Of a stretch of 64,000 nt of DNA, positions 25,302 to 33,007 are shown piece by piece. Position 1 is the first letter of the stretch. Each line of letters begins with the position of its first letter. The stretch is from Xenorhabdus hominickii (GTDB lineage: Bacteria > Pseudomonadota > Gammaproteobacteria > Enterobacterales > Enterobacteriaceae). The position numbers and the translations under genes are program-made. The notes beneath the pieces were generated by a model. That model had not been told where the DNA came from. It worked only from the letters and a program-made list of their open reading frames with translations, and did not search any database. The stretch is from contig NZ_NJAI01000001.1 of NCBI RefSeq assembly GCF_002632725.1, forward strand, positions 1,354,236 to 1,418,235, read 5' to 3'.

Positions 25302-26026
25302 TGCACTGGCAGCGTAAATCCCTGCAATTTCCCCCGGATTTATCGGGGCTGTCTGCCGCCATTGTGCCCGTTCATCCGTTTCTCTACGGTATCGGGCAGC
25401 AGACTGACAGTGGCAGTTATCTCAGTCCGGCCAATGCCATTGAGACGCTGGCGAATAAACTCACGGGCGCGGGGAATATCAACAGTCTGATACTGATGGT
25501 CTGTGCCAAAACGCACGATGAATTTATGCAGCATCTGACGCAGTTCTCAGCGGTGCTGCCGCTGCCTGCGTTTGCCCAGGTCAAACGGATGGCAAAAACC
25601 GCAGAAAGTCTGGCCACGACGAAAATGCAACTGCCGGGCAAGCTGGGCGGTGGGCTACCACTGCCGCAACTGCTATCCACTGCGACCAGCCGTCTGGCGG
25701 TCAATGCGCAATTAATCGCCAACGCCAACGCACAGGCCAGCGCGGGTAGCAGTCTTGCCGGGTTAAAATCCCAGTTAACGGCGTTGACCTCCGCCCGGCA
25801 ATCCGCGTTGCAGCACGTCACCGATGCCATGAGCGGGTTGGTGGGAAAATCGGCCACAGTCTGGGCGTTCTCTGGGAAAGGGAACGGCGCCCACGTGGCA
25901 GAAAAATTACGTCAGCATATCCCCGAACCGGACGCCGTTTACACGTTAGCAGTCCTGTTTGCCGGGGACGATATCCGTCCATTAGAAAGGATGCTCCATG
26001 AGCCAGATTATCACCCTCGCCCTTGA
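25301..26026 (+). CDS. Phage tail-region protein of unknown family
   Basis: A 241-aa protein (MHWQRKSLQFPPDLSGLSAA) that I do not recognise. It has an alanine/leucine-rich central helical region (LLSTATSRLAVNAQLIANAN, SSLAGLKSQLTALTSARQSA) and a mixed C-terminus (YTLAVLFAGDDIRPLERML). The start overlaps the ancestral tfa stop, and its end overlaps the next gene by 29 bp. The position before two hub-region genes suggests a baseplate or hub component; that is inference from context only. Confidence 0.6.
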   Translation: MHWQRKSLQFPPDLSGLSAAIVPVHPFLYGIGQQTDSGSYLSPANAIETLANKLTGAGNINSLILMVCAKTHDEFMQHLTQFSAVLPLPAFAQVKRMAKTAESLATTKMQLPGKLGGGLPLPQLLSTATSRLAVNAQLIANANAQASAGSSLAGLKSQLTALTSARQSALQHVTDAMSGLVGKSATVWAFSGKGNGAHVAEKLRQHIPEPDAVYTLAVLFAGDDIRPLERMLHEPDYHPRP

Positions 26027-26537
26027 TGGCGAGGCCATTCCGTTAAAAAGTCTGACCGTCACGCCTTCCATGATGTTTCAGGATCAAGACCAGAGTGGCC
26101 AGTCTTCCAGTACCGCCGTGGCTGAACAGGGTATTAAGCCCAAAGAGCTGCGTGTCACGGGCATTATTCCCTTTACCGAACAGAAAACCCTGTCGCGCCT
26201 GTTTGCACTGGCGGAAGCCAAAGACAATGGCAACCTGAAACGCTATCGGGTCGCTAACCTGACTGCTCAGGCCATTAACTTTCGTATCGGGACGTTTACG
26301 GGCACGATGGATGCCAGCAAGGTGGACGGCAAACAGGCATGGCAGGTGACGTTTACCTTGCGGGAGCATTTATCGGTGGCGGAAAAACGCGATGCCCGTG
26401 CCACTGGTTCTGTTCAGGCGAAAAAGCAAACCGGACAGGGGGGCAAGAAAGCCGGGGAAGACCCGGAAAAATTAAGCTGGTTTGAACGCAAGGTATTGAA
26501 GCCGATTAACGACGGCATCGGAGGTGCCAGCGAATGA
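25998..26537 (+). CDS. Baseplate/hub-region phage protein
   Basis: A 179-aa protein whose N-terminal two thirds look like a beta-rich tail-hub adaptor (LTVTPSMMFQDQDQSGQSSS, KELRVTGIIPFTEQKTLSRL, AINFRIGTFTGTMDASKVDG, WQVTFTLREHLSVAEKRD). Its C-terminus is lysine/glycine-rich. The gene sits where P2 has gpU and overlaps the hub gene by 4 bp. Role inferred from position. Confidence 0.62.
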   Translation: MSQIITLALDGEAIPLKSLTVTPSMMFQDQDQSGQSSSTAVAEQGIKPKELRVTGIIPFTEQKTLSRLFALAEAKDNGNLKRYRVANLTAQAINFRIGTFTGTMDASKVDGKQAWQVTFTLREHLSVAEKRDARATGSVQAKKQTGQGGKKAGEDPEKLSWFERKVLKPINDGIGGASE

Positions 26538-28171
26538 AACCCATCCAGCGACTTTACTTATCCGGTGATGAGGTTCATGTGGTCGATGCCAATCTCATGC
26601 TGGAACTGTCCGCCTGTGGTCGGGGCTTTATCACGGCAGAGACGACCACCGATTACACCGGAAAGCTGGTGCGTCTTGATGTGGGCTATACGGATTTGGT
26701 GCTGCGCTGGTTTACCGGCTATGTGGAACGCGCACAGCCTGCCCAGAACGGCTATCAACGTTTGTTTGTGCGTGAGCTGGTCGGTGTGTTTGATAAAGCA
26801 TGGCCGTGCTCGTTTCAGCATCCGACATTACGCCAGATGGTAGCGTGGTTACAGGCGCACAGCGGCCTGACGTTCACGCTACCGGATGCGCCTTATACCG
26901 ATAAACCCATCCCGCACTATACCCATAACGGTACCGGCTATCAGTTACTGGGCAGTCTGGGGCCGCTTTTTGCCATTGAGGACTATATCTGGCACCAGTT
27001 GCCGGATGGTTCGGTCTATCTGGGCAGTTGGGCGCACTCGATGTTTGCCCAAAAACCTGTCGAAATCCCCAATGAATTCAGCCAGAGCCAGTCGGCCGGC
27101 AATGCCATGACTATTCCCATGATCCAATCCCTGCGCCCCGGTTTTGTGGTCAATCAGCAGCGGCTGACCAAGGTCAATCTGTTGAATGAAAACATGAGCA
27201 TCACATGGCAGCCAAAAGGCCAGACGGTGAACAAAACCCCTGCCCAGCGCCAGATTGATGCGGCCTATCCTGAGTTATCCGCCGGGCTGCATCTGCCCAA
27301 ACTGGCCCGTATTGAAGCCCACACCGAAAACACCGTCAGCGGCGATATGTCTGACCCGTTCCGCCCGCGCTATGCGGTTGATGTGCAATTGTTGGAGGAT
27401 GACGGCAAAGACGCGGCTGCCCCGGTTTACCGTGCCGTGCCGCTGCCTCTGCCGATGGCGGGCGGTGAATCGGGGATGTTCCAGTATCCGCCCATTGGCA
27501 CGGTGGTCGAAATTGCTTTCGAAGGTGGACGGCCGGACAAGCCGTTTATCCGTCAAACGTTGAGTCAGGGCAACACCCTGCCCGATATCCAACCCGGCGA
27601 ACAATTGCAGCAGCAGCGGGCGGAAGTGTCGCAGCGGGTGACGCAAGAGGGCAGTTGGATTAGGCAGACTGACCAGACCATTAATGAATCTTCCATGCAC
27701 CGTGAAATTAGGGCAGACACGGAAACACGCACCATCGTTGCACGGGAAACCACGGTACAGGCCACGGATAAAGTGACTGTCTTGGGAACGTCTACCCTAC
27801 TGGCCGGGGCTATCCAGCAGGTTGCAGACGGCGATTACAGTGTGGCAACCTCATCGAATTTCGTCGCCAGTGTGGGGAAAGAGGCCAATATTGAGGTCGG
27901 GCAAAAACTGATAGAGAAAATTGGCCTGCTTAAGCAGAGCATCGCGGGAGTCAGGCAAGAGATTATTGCGCCCGTGGTTTGGTTGGGCAGCCAGCAAATT
28001 AACGTCATGGCATTGATGTTAGAGACGCTGGATGTGGTTAAGGAGCTGGCCGAACTGACCGCCGCCCATACTCACCACAACACAGGCACACCGGAGAACG
28101 CCAGCGCGATAAGAAACACGGCCCATAAATCCGAGGGGCTGAAACAGAAGTATTCGCCTGTGATTGGCTAA
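26534..28171 (+). CDS. Tail hub/spike protein (gpD/gpV-like)
   Basis: A 545-aa protein combining a hub part (VVDANLMLELSACGRGFITA, RLDVGYTDLVLRWFTGYVER, HPTLRQMVAWLQAHSGLTFT) with a gp5/VgrG-type OB fold (ARIEAHTENTVSGDMSDPFR, PLPLPMAGGESGMFQYPPIG). A repetitive beta region follows (SMHREIRADTETRTIVARET), as in membrane-piercing spikes. It would form the central hub under the tube. It is the last gene of the rightward late operon. Confidence 0.78.
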   Translation: MKPIQRLYLSGDEVHVVDANLMLELSACGRGFITAETTTDYTGKLVRLDVGYTDLVLRWFTGYVERAQPAQNGYQRLFVRELVGVFDKAWPCSFQHPTLRQMVAWLQAHSGLTFTLPDAPYTDKPIPHYTHNGTGYQLLGSLGPLFAIEDYIWHQLPDGSVYLGSWAHSMFAQKPVEIPNEFSQSQSAGNAMTIPMIQSLRPGFVVNQQRLTKVNLLNENMSITWQPKGQTVNKTPAQRQIDAAYPELSAGLHLPKLARIEAHTENTVSGDMSDPFRPRYAVDVQLLEDDGKDAAAPVYRAVPLPLPMAGGESGMFQYPPIGTVVEIAFEGGRPDKPFIRQTLSQGNTLPDIQPGEQLQQQRAEVSQRVTQEGSWIRQTDQTINESSMHREIRADTETRTIVARETTVQATDKVTVLGTSTLLAGAIQQVADGDYSVATSSNFVASVGKEANIEVGQKLIEKIGLLKQSIAGVRQEIIAPVVWLGSQQINVMALMLETLDVVKELAELTAAHTHHNTGTPENASAIRNTAHKSEGLKQKYSPVIG

Positions 28172-28180
28172 ATCAATCGA

Positions 28181-28207
28181 CCTCGCGCTAGCGGGGTTTA
28201 TTTTTAC
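28181..28207 (+). terminator. Late operon terminator
   Basis: CCTCGC-GCTA-GCGGGG (one G-U pair) followed by TTTATTTTT, 9 bp after the hub gene stop. Confidence 0.75.
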
Positions 28208-28219
28208 CTCTTCAAAAGT

Positions 28220-28264
28220 GTAAACAAAAATGTTGACATGGTAAGCATAAATGTTTACTATAAT
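28220..28264 (+). promoter_or_regulatory. hicAB promoter and operator
   Basis: The inverted repeat GTAAACA (28220-28226) and TGTTTAC (28252-28258) flanks a TTGACA at 28233-28238; TATAAT is at 28259-28264. The spacing of 20 bp is longer than ideal, so the -35 assignment is uncertain. In known hicAB loci the HicB DNA-binding domain represses through such a repeat. Confidence 0.6.
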
Positions 28265-28290
28265 TGCATGTTCAACAGAATGGAGGAGTG

Positions 28291-28464
28291 GTGAAGCAAA
28301 GCGAGTTTAGACGGTGGCTGGAAGCTCAAGGCGTTGAAGTTTCAAATGGGACAAACCATCTGAAACTGAAATATCAGGGGAAACGAAGCATCATGCCGAG
28401 GCACCCCAGCCAAGAGCTTAAAGAACCACTGAGGAAAGCAATCATTAAGCAATTAGGATTGTGA
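28291..28464 (+). CDS. hicA: HicA mRNA interferase toxin
   Basis: A 57-aa ribosome-independent mRNA interferase with a dsRNA-binding-like fold. It matches E. coli K-12 HicA closely (KQSEFRRWLEAQGVEVSNGT against KQSEFRRWLESQGVDVANGS); the catalytic histidine is in NGTNHLKL. The frame is open from a TTG at 28264, but GTG 28291, with GGAGG just upstream, gives the family N-terminus. It precedes hicB and lies between the late operon and attR, a moron position. Confidence 0.93.
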   Translation: MKQSEFRRWLEAQGVEVSNGTNHLKLKYQGKRSIMPRHPSQELKEPLRKAIIKQLGL

Positions 28465-28470
28465 TAAAAA

Positions 28471-28490
28471 CCAGCCTCATAAGGGGCTGG
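28471..28490 (+). terminator. Hairpin between hicA and hicB
   Basis: CCAGCC-TCATAAGG-GGCTGG forms a stem 7 bp after the hicA stop, with no T run. It may tune the toxin-to-antitoxin ratio by attenuation or mRNA stability. Confidence 0.45.
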
Positions 28491-28518
28491 TACTCGCAAT
28501 GGATTCACCCTTAAAAAT

Positions 28519-28935
28519 ATGCGATATCCAGTCACACTAGAGCCAGTAGAAGAGGGCGGTTATTTTGTCTCGTTCCCGGATATCCCCGAAGCCTTAACGC
28601 AAGGGGAGACACGGGAAGAAGCGCTGGAGATGGCCCTTGATGCGCTAATAACGTCCTTTGAATTTTATTTTGAAGACAATGAGAAAATCCCATCACCAAG
28701 CCCTGTGGGGCAAGGTGATGATTATGTCGATGTGCCCTTAAGCGTGGCCTCAAAGGTGCTGATGCTTAATGCGTTTGTTGATTCCCGATTAACGCAAACT
28801 GAGCTTGCCCAGCGTATGGGGGTGAAAAAGCAGGAAGTCACCCGCCTCTTTGACTTACACCATTCGACCAAGATTGATACGGTAGCTAAGGCAGCAACAG
28901 CAATCGGGCATCAATTAACTGTGTCCATCCTATAA
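28519..28935 (+). CDS. hicB: HicB antitoxin
   Basis: A 138-aa antitoxin with two parts. The N-terminal RNase H-like domain neutralises HicA (MRYPVTLEPVEEGGYFVSFP, DIPEALTQGETREEALEMAL). The C-terminal HTH (LTQTELAQRMGVKKQEVTRL) autoregulates the operon. Layout and sequence follow E. coli K-12 HicB. As a prophage-borne toxin-antitoxin pair it could stabilise the prophage or protect the lysogen; neither is shown by sequence. Confidence 0.93.
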   Translation: MRYPVTLEPVEEGGYFVSFPDIPEALTQGETREEALEMALDALITSFEFYFEDNEKIPSPSPVGQGDDYVDVPLSVASKVLMLNAFVDSRLTQTELAQRMGVKKQEVTRLFDLHHSTKIDTVAKAATAIGHQLTVSIL

Positions 28936-28950
28936 CGATGATCACCTATC

Positions 28951-28979
28951 AAAAGGCTGCGTGAACCGTGGCCTTTTTC
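28951..28979 (+). terminator. hicB terminator
   Basis: AAAAGGC at 28951-28957 pairs with GCCTTTT at 28971-28977, followed by TC; it lies 15 bp past the hicB stop. Confidence 0.65.
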
Positions 28980-28984
28980 ATGCT

Positions 28985-29560
28985 CTCATCAAGCGCAATC
29001 AGACGCCCTATAAACTATTCATCTATTAATGTATAGGTCATCTGCGTTTAATTTGGATCGCGTCCCTGCGTCGCGCTCATGCTGCGTAATCCCCACGAAA
29101 TAAACGTAAACCTGACGTAAAACGCACTACACCGCACCCGCCTGCACGTTTTGGATCAAAAATTTTTTTCAGTTTGAAAATCCGACAAACCGAATCGCCA
29201 GACCGCGCCAGCGCTGGCGCGGTGGGAAAAATTCCAAACTGAAAAGATTGAAAGGATTTTCAGGCAATTTCAGTTTTTGGATCAAAAGCGGATCGCGGAG
29301 AAAATATCAATACAATGATATTAAAAGGAAAATTCTATTTTACGTGGGCAGTTAGATCACAAGGGCAGACTAAAGAAAATTTCAGAACAGAGTAGCCGTG
29401 CGGCTTTGAGTCTATTAGGAAATTGAAATGAATTGAACCCGTAAACATATTGTCACTGACTGAAAGAAAATTTTCGGTTGGGGAAAAAATACTCAATTAA
29501 AAAATTAAGATAGCGGAGGCTTAAAAATCCCTATCGCCATTTTGTCGCCACTGACTTATA
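28985..29560. other. Gene-free right arm of the prophage with candidate cos
   Basis: No open frame of note. Between 29149 and 29287 the DNA is built symmetrically. Outermost is a 13-bp direct repeat TTTTGGATCAAAA (29149-29161, 29275-29287). Inside it is an 11-bp inverted repeat TTTTCAGTTTG / CAAACTGAAAA (29166-29176, 29235-29245). At the centre is a perfect 20-bp palindrome CCGCGCCAGCGCTGGCGCGG (29203-29222). GGCGCGGTGGGAAAA at 29216-29230 loosely resembles the P2 cohesive end GGCGAGGCGGGGAAA. In HP1-like maps cos lies next to att, as here. A cos function is inference. Confidence 0.4.
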
Positions 29561-29561
29561 A

Positions 29562-29589
29562 AAACAAAAAATCCACTTTTTAAAAGTGG
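29562..29589 (-). terminator. Phage-supplied tRNA-Ile2 terminator
   Basis: On the minus strand the palindrome CCACTTTTAAAAAGTGG (29573-29589) is followed by ATTTTTTGTTTTT, 30 bp past the tRNA CCA end. It replaces the native terminator now stranded at 983-1020. Confidence 0.75.
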
Positions 29590-29613
29590 CCTAATGTGCT
29601 GATTTCACAGCTA

Positions 29614-29664
29614 AAATTTGGTGGCCCCTGCTGGACTTGAACCAGCGACCAAGCGATTATGAGT
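29614..29664. repeat. attR: 51-bp repeat within the functional tRNA gene
   Basis: Identical to 1024-1074. It spans the tRNA 3' half from the anticodon stem to CCA plus 5 bp. The phage copy completes the tRNA, so integration leaves the gene intact. Confidence 0.95.
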
Positions 29665-29694
29665 CGCCTGCTCTAACCACTGAGCTAAGGGGCC
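29619..29694 (-). tRNA. ileX: tRNA-Ile2 (CAU anticodon), ileX
   Basis: A 76-nt cloverleaf including encoded CCA. Acceptor strands GGCCCCT and GGGGCC, D-loop TCAGTGGTTAGAGC, anticodon loop CTCATAA (CAU at 29659-29661) and T-arm GGTTCAAGTCC are all present. As I recall it, the sequence matches E. coli ileX. The CAU anticodon with this body is the minor tRNA-Ile read as AUA after TilS converts C34 to lysidine, not a methionine tRNA. It is the prophage attachment gene. Confidence 0.93.
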
Positions 29695-29708
29695 ATTAAA
29701 GTGGGGAG

Positions 29709-29714
29709 ATTATA
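29709..29714 (-). promoter_or_regulatory. tRNA-Ile2 promoter -10 box
   Basis: TATAAT on the minus strand 15 bp upstream of the tRNA 5' end, followed by CTCCCCAC, a GC-rich discriminator typical of stringently controlled tRNA promoters. No good -35 is visible at 17 bp. Confidence 0.55.
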
Positions 29715-29985
29715 CGGTAGAGTTTGGTACTAGGTCTAGTCCCCAAAATTCATATGCGTGTTTTATATACAAATATCAGTGTCTTTTGACGTATTTCAAC
29801 TATTTATAAGTCTTCTAAAATGTTTTTTAGTGATTTGAGTTACCTTTTCAATAAATCTTTCTGATTATTTATTGTGTTTTGACCATACTCGGGTCCACAA
29901 AACGTCATCGATCAGGTTTTGTGCTGCTCATTGATTTTCAGAAACTTCTATTATTTTCCCATAAAGCTATTTTTTGTGAGTCAAT

Positions 29986-30780
29986 ATGAATAACTATTAT
30001 TTATCAGAGGCTATTTTGGCACATCGTCAAATAGAAGATTATTTTTTCTCATCTATCAGCCAGATGTATCAACATATTGGCAACGGGGTTCGAGCCTATG
30101 TAACAGGTGTTGAGACTCATGCGTTAAATTTTTTGCTGGTGGCTGATGAGTGTGGTCAAACCGCAAAAGATCTGAAAATGGGTATCCGGCTGTTAGATGA
30201 AAAAATTAACGTTCCTTTTTCGATTGTTGTTATGGAGCCTGATAGCATGGAGCCAGATAATCAAATTTTGGCTGCTATCCAGCAGGAAGGTTTTGTGTTC
30301 GATCCTGATAGCATAACCACAGCCATGGAACTTGATTTGACGAGTTGGCAGGTAAAGGATGGGAATGCTGCGGGATATAAAATCCGGCGAGCAGATCACT
30401 GTTTGGCTGATTGGGCGATCCCGATAGAGAGCGCGTTTGAGACCGGAGGTTCAATCTCTGAGCAGTATCTTAAATGCCATCAGGCAGCATTGGATGCAGG
30501 AAAATGTTTGTACCATTACGCACTGTATGTGGATGGCCAGCCAGTTTGCTCTTTAACTTTATCAAGACTGGGTAATATCGTTCGTCTTGATGAGATTAGT
30601 ACCGTGGTGGATAAACAGAGACGGGGATATGCTTCTACCTTGATCAACCATGTATTGAGCGAAGCTAAACAGCATGGTGCGACTGCGTGTTATTTGGATG
30701 CATCCCGTGACGGTAATGGATTGTACCAGAGCATTGGATTTAAGCCATTATTTGAATATCAGGGATTTATGCGCGAATAA
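29986..30780 (+). CDS. GNAT-family N-acetyltransferase
   Basis: A 264-aa protein. The C-terminal half is a GNAT domain: ADHCLADWAIPIESAF, LDEISTVVDKQRRGYASTLI (acetyl-CoA motif with RRGYAS) and ACYLDASRDGNGLYQSIGFK. The N-terminal 120 residues are a second, weaker GNAT-like part. Substrate not readable. It lies alone between tRNA-Ile2 and the rpoD operon, convergent with rpoD and sharing a bidirectional terminator. AT-rich upstream DNA suggests its own promoter. Confidence 0.82.
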   Translation: MNNYYLSEAILAHRQIEDYFFSSISQMYQHIGNGVRAYVTGVETHALNFLLVADECGQTAKDLKMGIRLLDEKINVPFSIVVMEPDSMEPDNQILAAIQQEGFVFDPDSITTAMELDLTSWQVKDGNAAGYKIRRADHCLADWAIPIESAFETGGSISEQYLKCHQAALDAGKCLYHYALYVDGQPVCSLTLSRLGNIVRLDEISTVVDKQRRGYASTLINHVLSEAKQHGATACYLDASRDGNGLYQSIGFKPLFEYQGFMRE

Positions 30781-30783
30781 TAA

Positions 30784-30811
30784 AAAAGCGTCTGCCGGAA
30801 CAGACGCTTTT
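30784..30811. terminator. Bidirectional terminator between GNAT gene and rpoD
   Basis: AAAAGCGTCTG and CAGACGCTTTT form an 11-bp perfect stem with loop CCGGAA. A and T runs on opposite sides allow use by both converging genes. Confidence 0.88.
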
Positions 30812-30835
30812 CAGGTTTATGAACAAGTTCGTTGA

Positions 30836-32683
30836 TTAGTCATCAAGGAAGCTGCGCAGTACCTCTGAACGGCTAGGGTGACGCAATTTACGCAGGGCTT
30901 TGGCTTCGATCTGACGGATACGCTCACGCGTTACGTCAAATTGTTTGCCCACTTCTTCCAGTGTATGATCAGTGTTCATGTCGATACCAAAACGCATACG
31001 AAGCACTTTCGCTTCACGTGCAGTCAGGCCAGCCAGTACATCATGAGTTGCAGAGCGCAGGCTTTCTGAAGTTGCAGAATCCAGCGGCAATTCGAGAGTG
31101 GTATCCTCGATAAAATCGCCCAGGTGTGAATCTTCATCATCACCGACTGGTGTTTCCATTGAGATCGGCTCTTTGGCAATTTTCAGTACCTTGCGGATTT
31201 TGTCTTCAGGCATCAACATACGTTCTGCCAGCTCTTCCGGTGAAGGCTCACGACCCATTTCCTGCAACATCTGGCGGGAGATACGATTGAGTTTGTTGAT
31301 GGTTTCAATCATATGTACCGGGATACGGATGGTACGCGCCTGGTCAGCGATAGAACGGGTAATTGCCTGACGGATCCACCATGTAGCGTAAGTTGAGAAT
31401 TTGTAACCACGACGGTATTCAAATTTATCAACCGCTTTCATCAGGCCGATGTTACCTTCCTGAATCAAATCGAGGAATTGCAGGCCACGGTTGGTATATT
31501 TCTTCGCAATCGAAATAACCAGACGCAGGTTGGCTTCAACCATCTCTTTCTTCGCACGGCGGGCTTTCGCTTCACCGATTGACATGCGACGGTTGATATC
31601 TTTGACCTGTTCAATTGTTAGGCCAGTTTCTTCTTCAATTTGGCGTAACTTTTGCAGGCTACGCATAATTTCTTCTTCAACTTCCAGCAATTTATCAGAC
31701 CATGGTTTGTTCATTGCTTTTGCTGCAGTGAACCATGTGTCTGTCGTTTCATTGCCAGAAAATAGAGTGATGAAGTTTTTCTTCGGCATTTTGCACTGCT
31801 CAACACACATCTTCATGATCAGACGTTCTTGAAGACGGACGCGATCCATCATAGAACGCATGTTGTTGACCAGATAATCAAATTGTTTTGGTACCAGACG
31901 GAACTGTTTAAATACTTCGGACAGAGTTAAAATCTCTGCGGCAGTATTCGGATGGCTGCGGCCATGGCTCTTGATTGCCTGACGGGTAATTTCATACTGT
32001 TCATGCAGTTCCTGAAATTTCTGGCGAGCCAGTTCTGGATCGATGCTGTTATCATCTTCGCTGTCAGCATCATCTTCTCGATCTTCGTCGTCATCGTCAT
32101 CGTCGTTAAGCTCTTCCTGAGGTAGTTCTGAGCCAACGTGAGTCGCTGTCGGTGCGAGCTCTTCTTCTGCGTTAGGATCGACGAAACCTGTGATTAGATC
32201 GGACAGGCGGCTCTCGCCTGCTTCGACGCGCTCGTACTGCTCCAGCAGATAGGTAATTGCTTCAGGGTATTCGGCAACGGAGCACTGTACTTGGTTGATG
32301 CCATCTTCAATGCGTTTTGCAATGTCAATCTCACCTTCACGAGTCAAGAGCTCAACCGTACCCATTTCACGCATGTACATGCGAACCGGATCAGTAGTAC
32401 GACCGATTTCTGACTCGACACTGGATAACACTTGCGCAGCCGCTTCCGCCGCGTCTTCATCGGTGTCGTTTGTGTTTTCTGCCAACATGAGGTCATCAGC
32501 ATCAGGTGCTTCTTCCATTACCTGAATGCCCATGTCATTGATCATTTGGATGATATCTTCTATCTGATCAGAATCGACGATATCTTCCGGCAGATGGTCA
32601 TTGACCTCAGCATAGGTCAGATAGCCTTGCTCCTTACCTCGGGTGACAAGTAGCTTTAGCTGTGACTGCGGGTTTTGCTCCAT
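30836..32683 (-). CDS. rpoD: RNA polymerase sigma-70 factor RpoD
   Basis: The primary housekeeping sigma factor, 615 aa (E. coli 613). The start ATG 32683 ([20 protein letters not shown]) matches the family; the open frame extends further without support. Region 1.2 ([20 protein letters not shown]), the acidic non-conserved insert ([13 protein letters not shown]), region 2 ([37 protein letters not shown]) and region 4 HTH ([20 protein letters not shown]) are all in place. Last gene of the rpsU-dnaG-rpoD operon. Confidence 0.99.
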   Translation of the reverse strand: MEQNPQSQLKLLVTRGKEQGYLTYAEVNDHLPEDIVDSDQIEDIIQMINDMGIQVMEEAPDADDLMLAENTNDTDEDAAEAAAQVLSSVESEIGRTTDPVRMYMREMGTVELLTREGEIDIAKRIEDGINQVQCSVAEYPEAITYLLEQYERVEAGESRLSDLITGFVDPNAEEELAPTATHVGSELPQEELNDDDDDDEDREDDADSEDDNSIDPELARQKFQELHEQYEITRQAIKSHGRSHPNTAAEILTLSEVFKQFRLVPKQFDYLVNNMRSMMDRVRLQERLIMKMCVEQCKMPKKNFITLFSGNETTDTWFTAAKAMNKPWSDKLLEVEEEIMRSLQKLRQIEEETGLTIEQVKDINRRMSIGEAKARRAKKEMVEANLRLVISIAKKYTNRGLQFLDLIQEGNIGLMKAVDKFEYRRGYKFSTYATWWIRQAITRSIADQARTIRIPVHMIETINKLNRISRQMLQEMGREPSPEELAERMLMPEDKIRKVLKIAKEPISMETPVGDDEDSHLGDFIEDTTLELPLDSATSESLRSATHDVLAGLTAREAKVLRMRFGIDMNTDHTLEEVGKQFDVTRERIRQIEAKALRKLRHPSRSEVLRSFLDD

Positions 32684-32892
32684 AAGACGGTATCCACACT
32701 TCAGAGTATTGGTTGGTGTTGGTCGGCGAAACAGATATGCCAACAATAACATTTAGGGGCGTTTTCATTGCATTGCCGCTGCCCTCAATACGGCAATTGT
32801 AGGGTTATCTCCCCACCTAATGCGGCATTTAAGCCGTGAATTCTGTGTCTATGATCTTACATTTCGGGTTTAAAACCTGTTCCATCAAACTA

Positions 32893-32945
32893 TATTACGA
32901 CTACGAACTGTATTGCGACTGCGAACTATATTACGGCTACAAACG
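32893..32945. repeat. Three 18-bp imperfect tandem repeats upstream of rpoD
   Basis: TATTACGACTACGAACTG (32893), TATTGCGACTGCGAACTA (32911) and TATTACGGCTACAAACG (32929) follow one another in the 324-bp dnaG-rpoD spacer. The rest of the spacer has no gene. Confidence 0.8.
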
Positions 32946-33007
32946 TATTGAGTGAGTAAGCCTGGTAATCAATAAACTCGGTAATATAGTATTGTTGAGA
33001 CAGGCTC

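Larger units (their letters stand above)
1024..29664. mobile_element. P2-family (186/HP1-like) prophage in tRNA-Ile2
   Basis: The 51-bp direct repeats at 1024-1074 and 29614-29664 bound a 28.6-kb element. It carries integrase, CI repressor, gpA-type replication initiator, Ogr-type activator, portal, terminase, capsid, contractile tail, lysis and fibre genes in P2-family order. The control region (CI, Apl, CII) resembles coliphage 186. The late region lacks P2-style E-T-U-D order and has a DUF2590-type gene, as I recall from Vibrio phage K139 and HP1 relatives. All structural genes look open; damage is confined to cII and the fibre-assembly gene, so the particle could be functional. Confidence 0.95.

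Noticed and set aside
28985..29560. A tum-like antirepressor gene at the prophage right end
   Set aside because: No open frame of suitable size or LexA-type site is present in this stretch.
29619..29694. Annotation as tRNA-Met because of the CAU anticodon
   Set aside because: The body sequence (GGCCCCTTAGCTCAGTGGTT start) is that of tRNA-Ile2, whose C34 becomes lysidine; elongator and initiator Met tRNAs have different acceptor stems.
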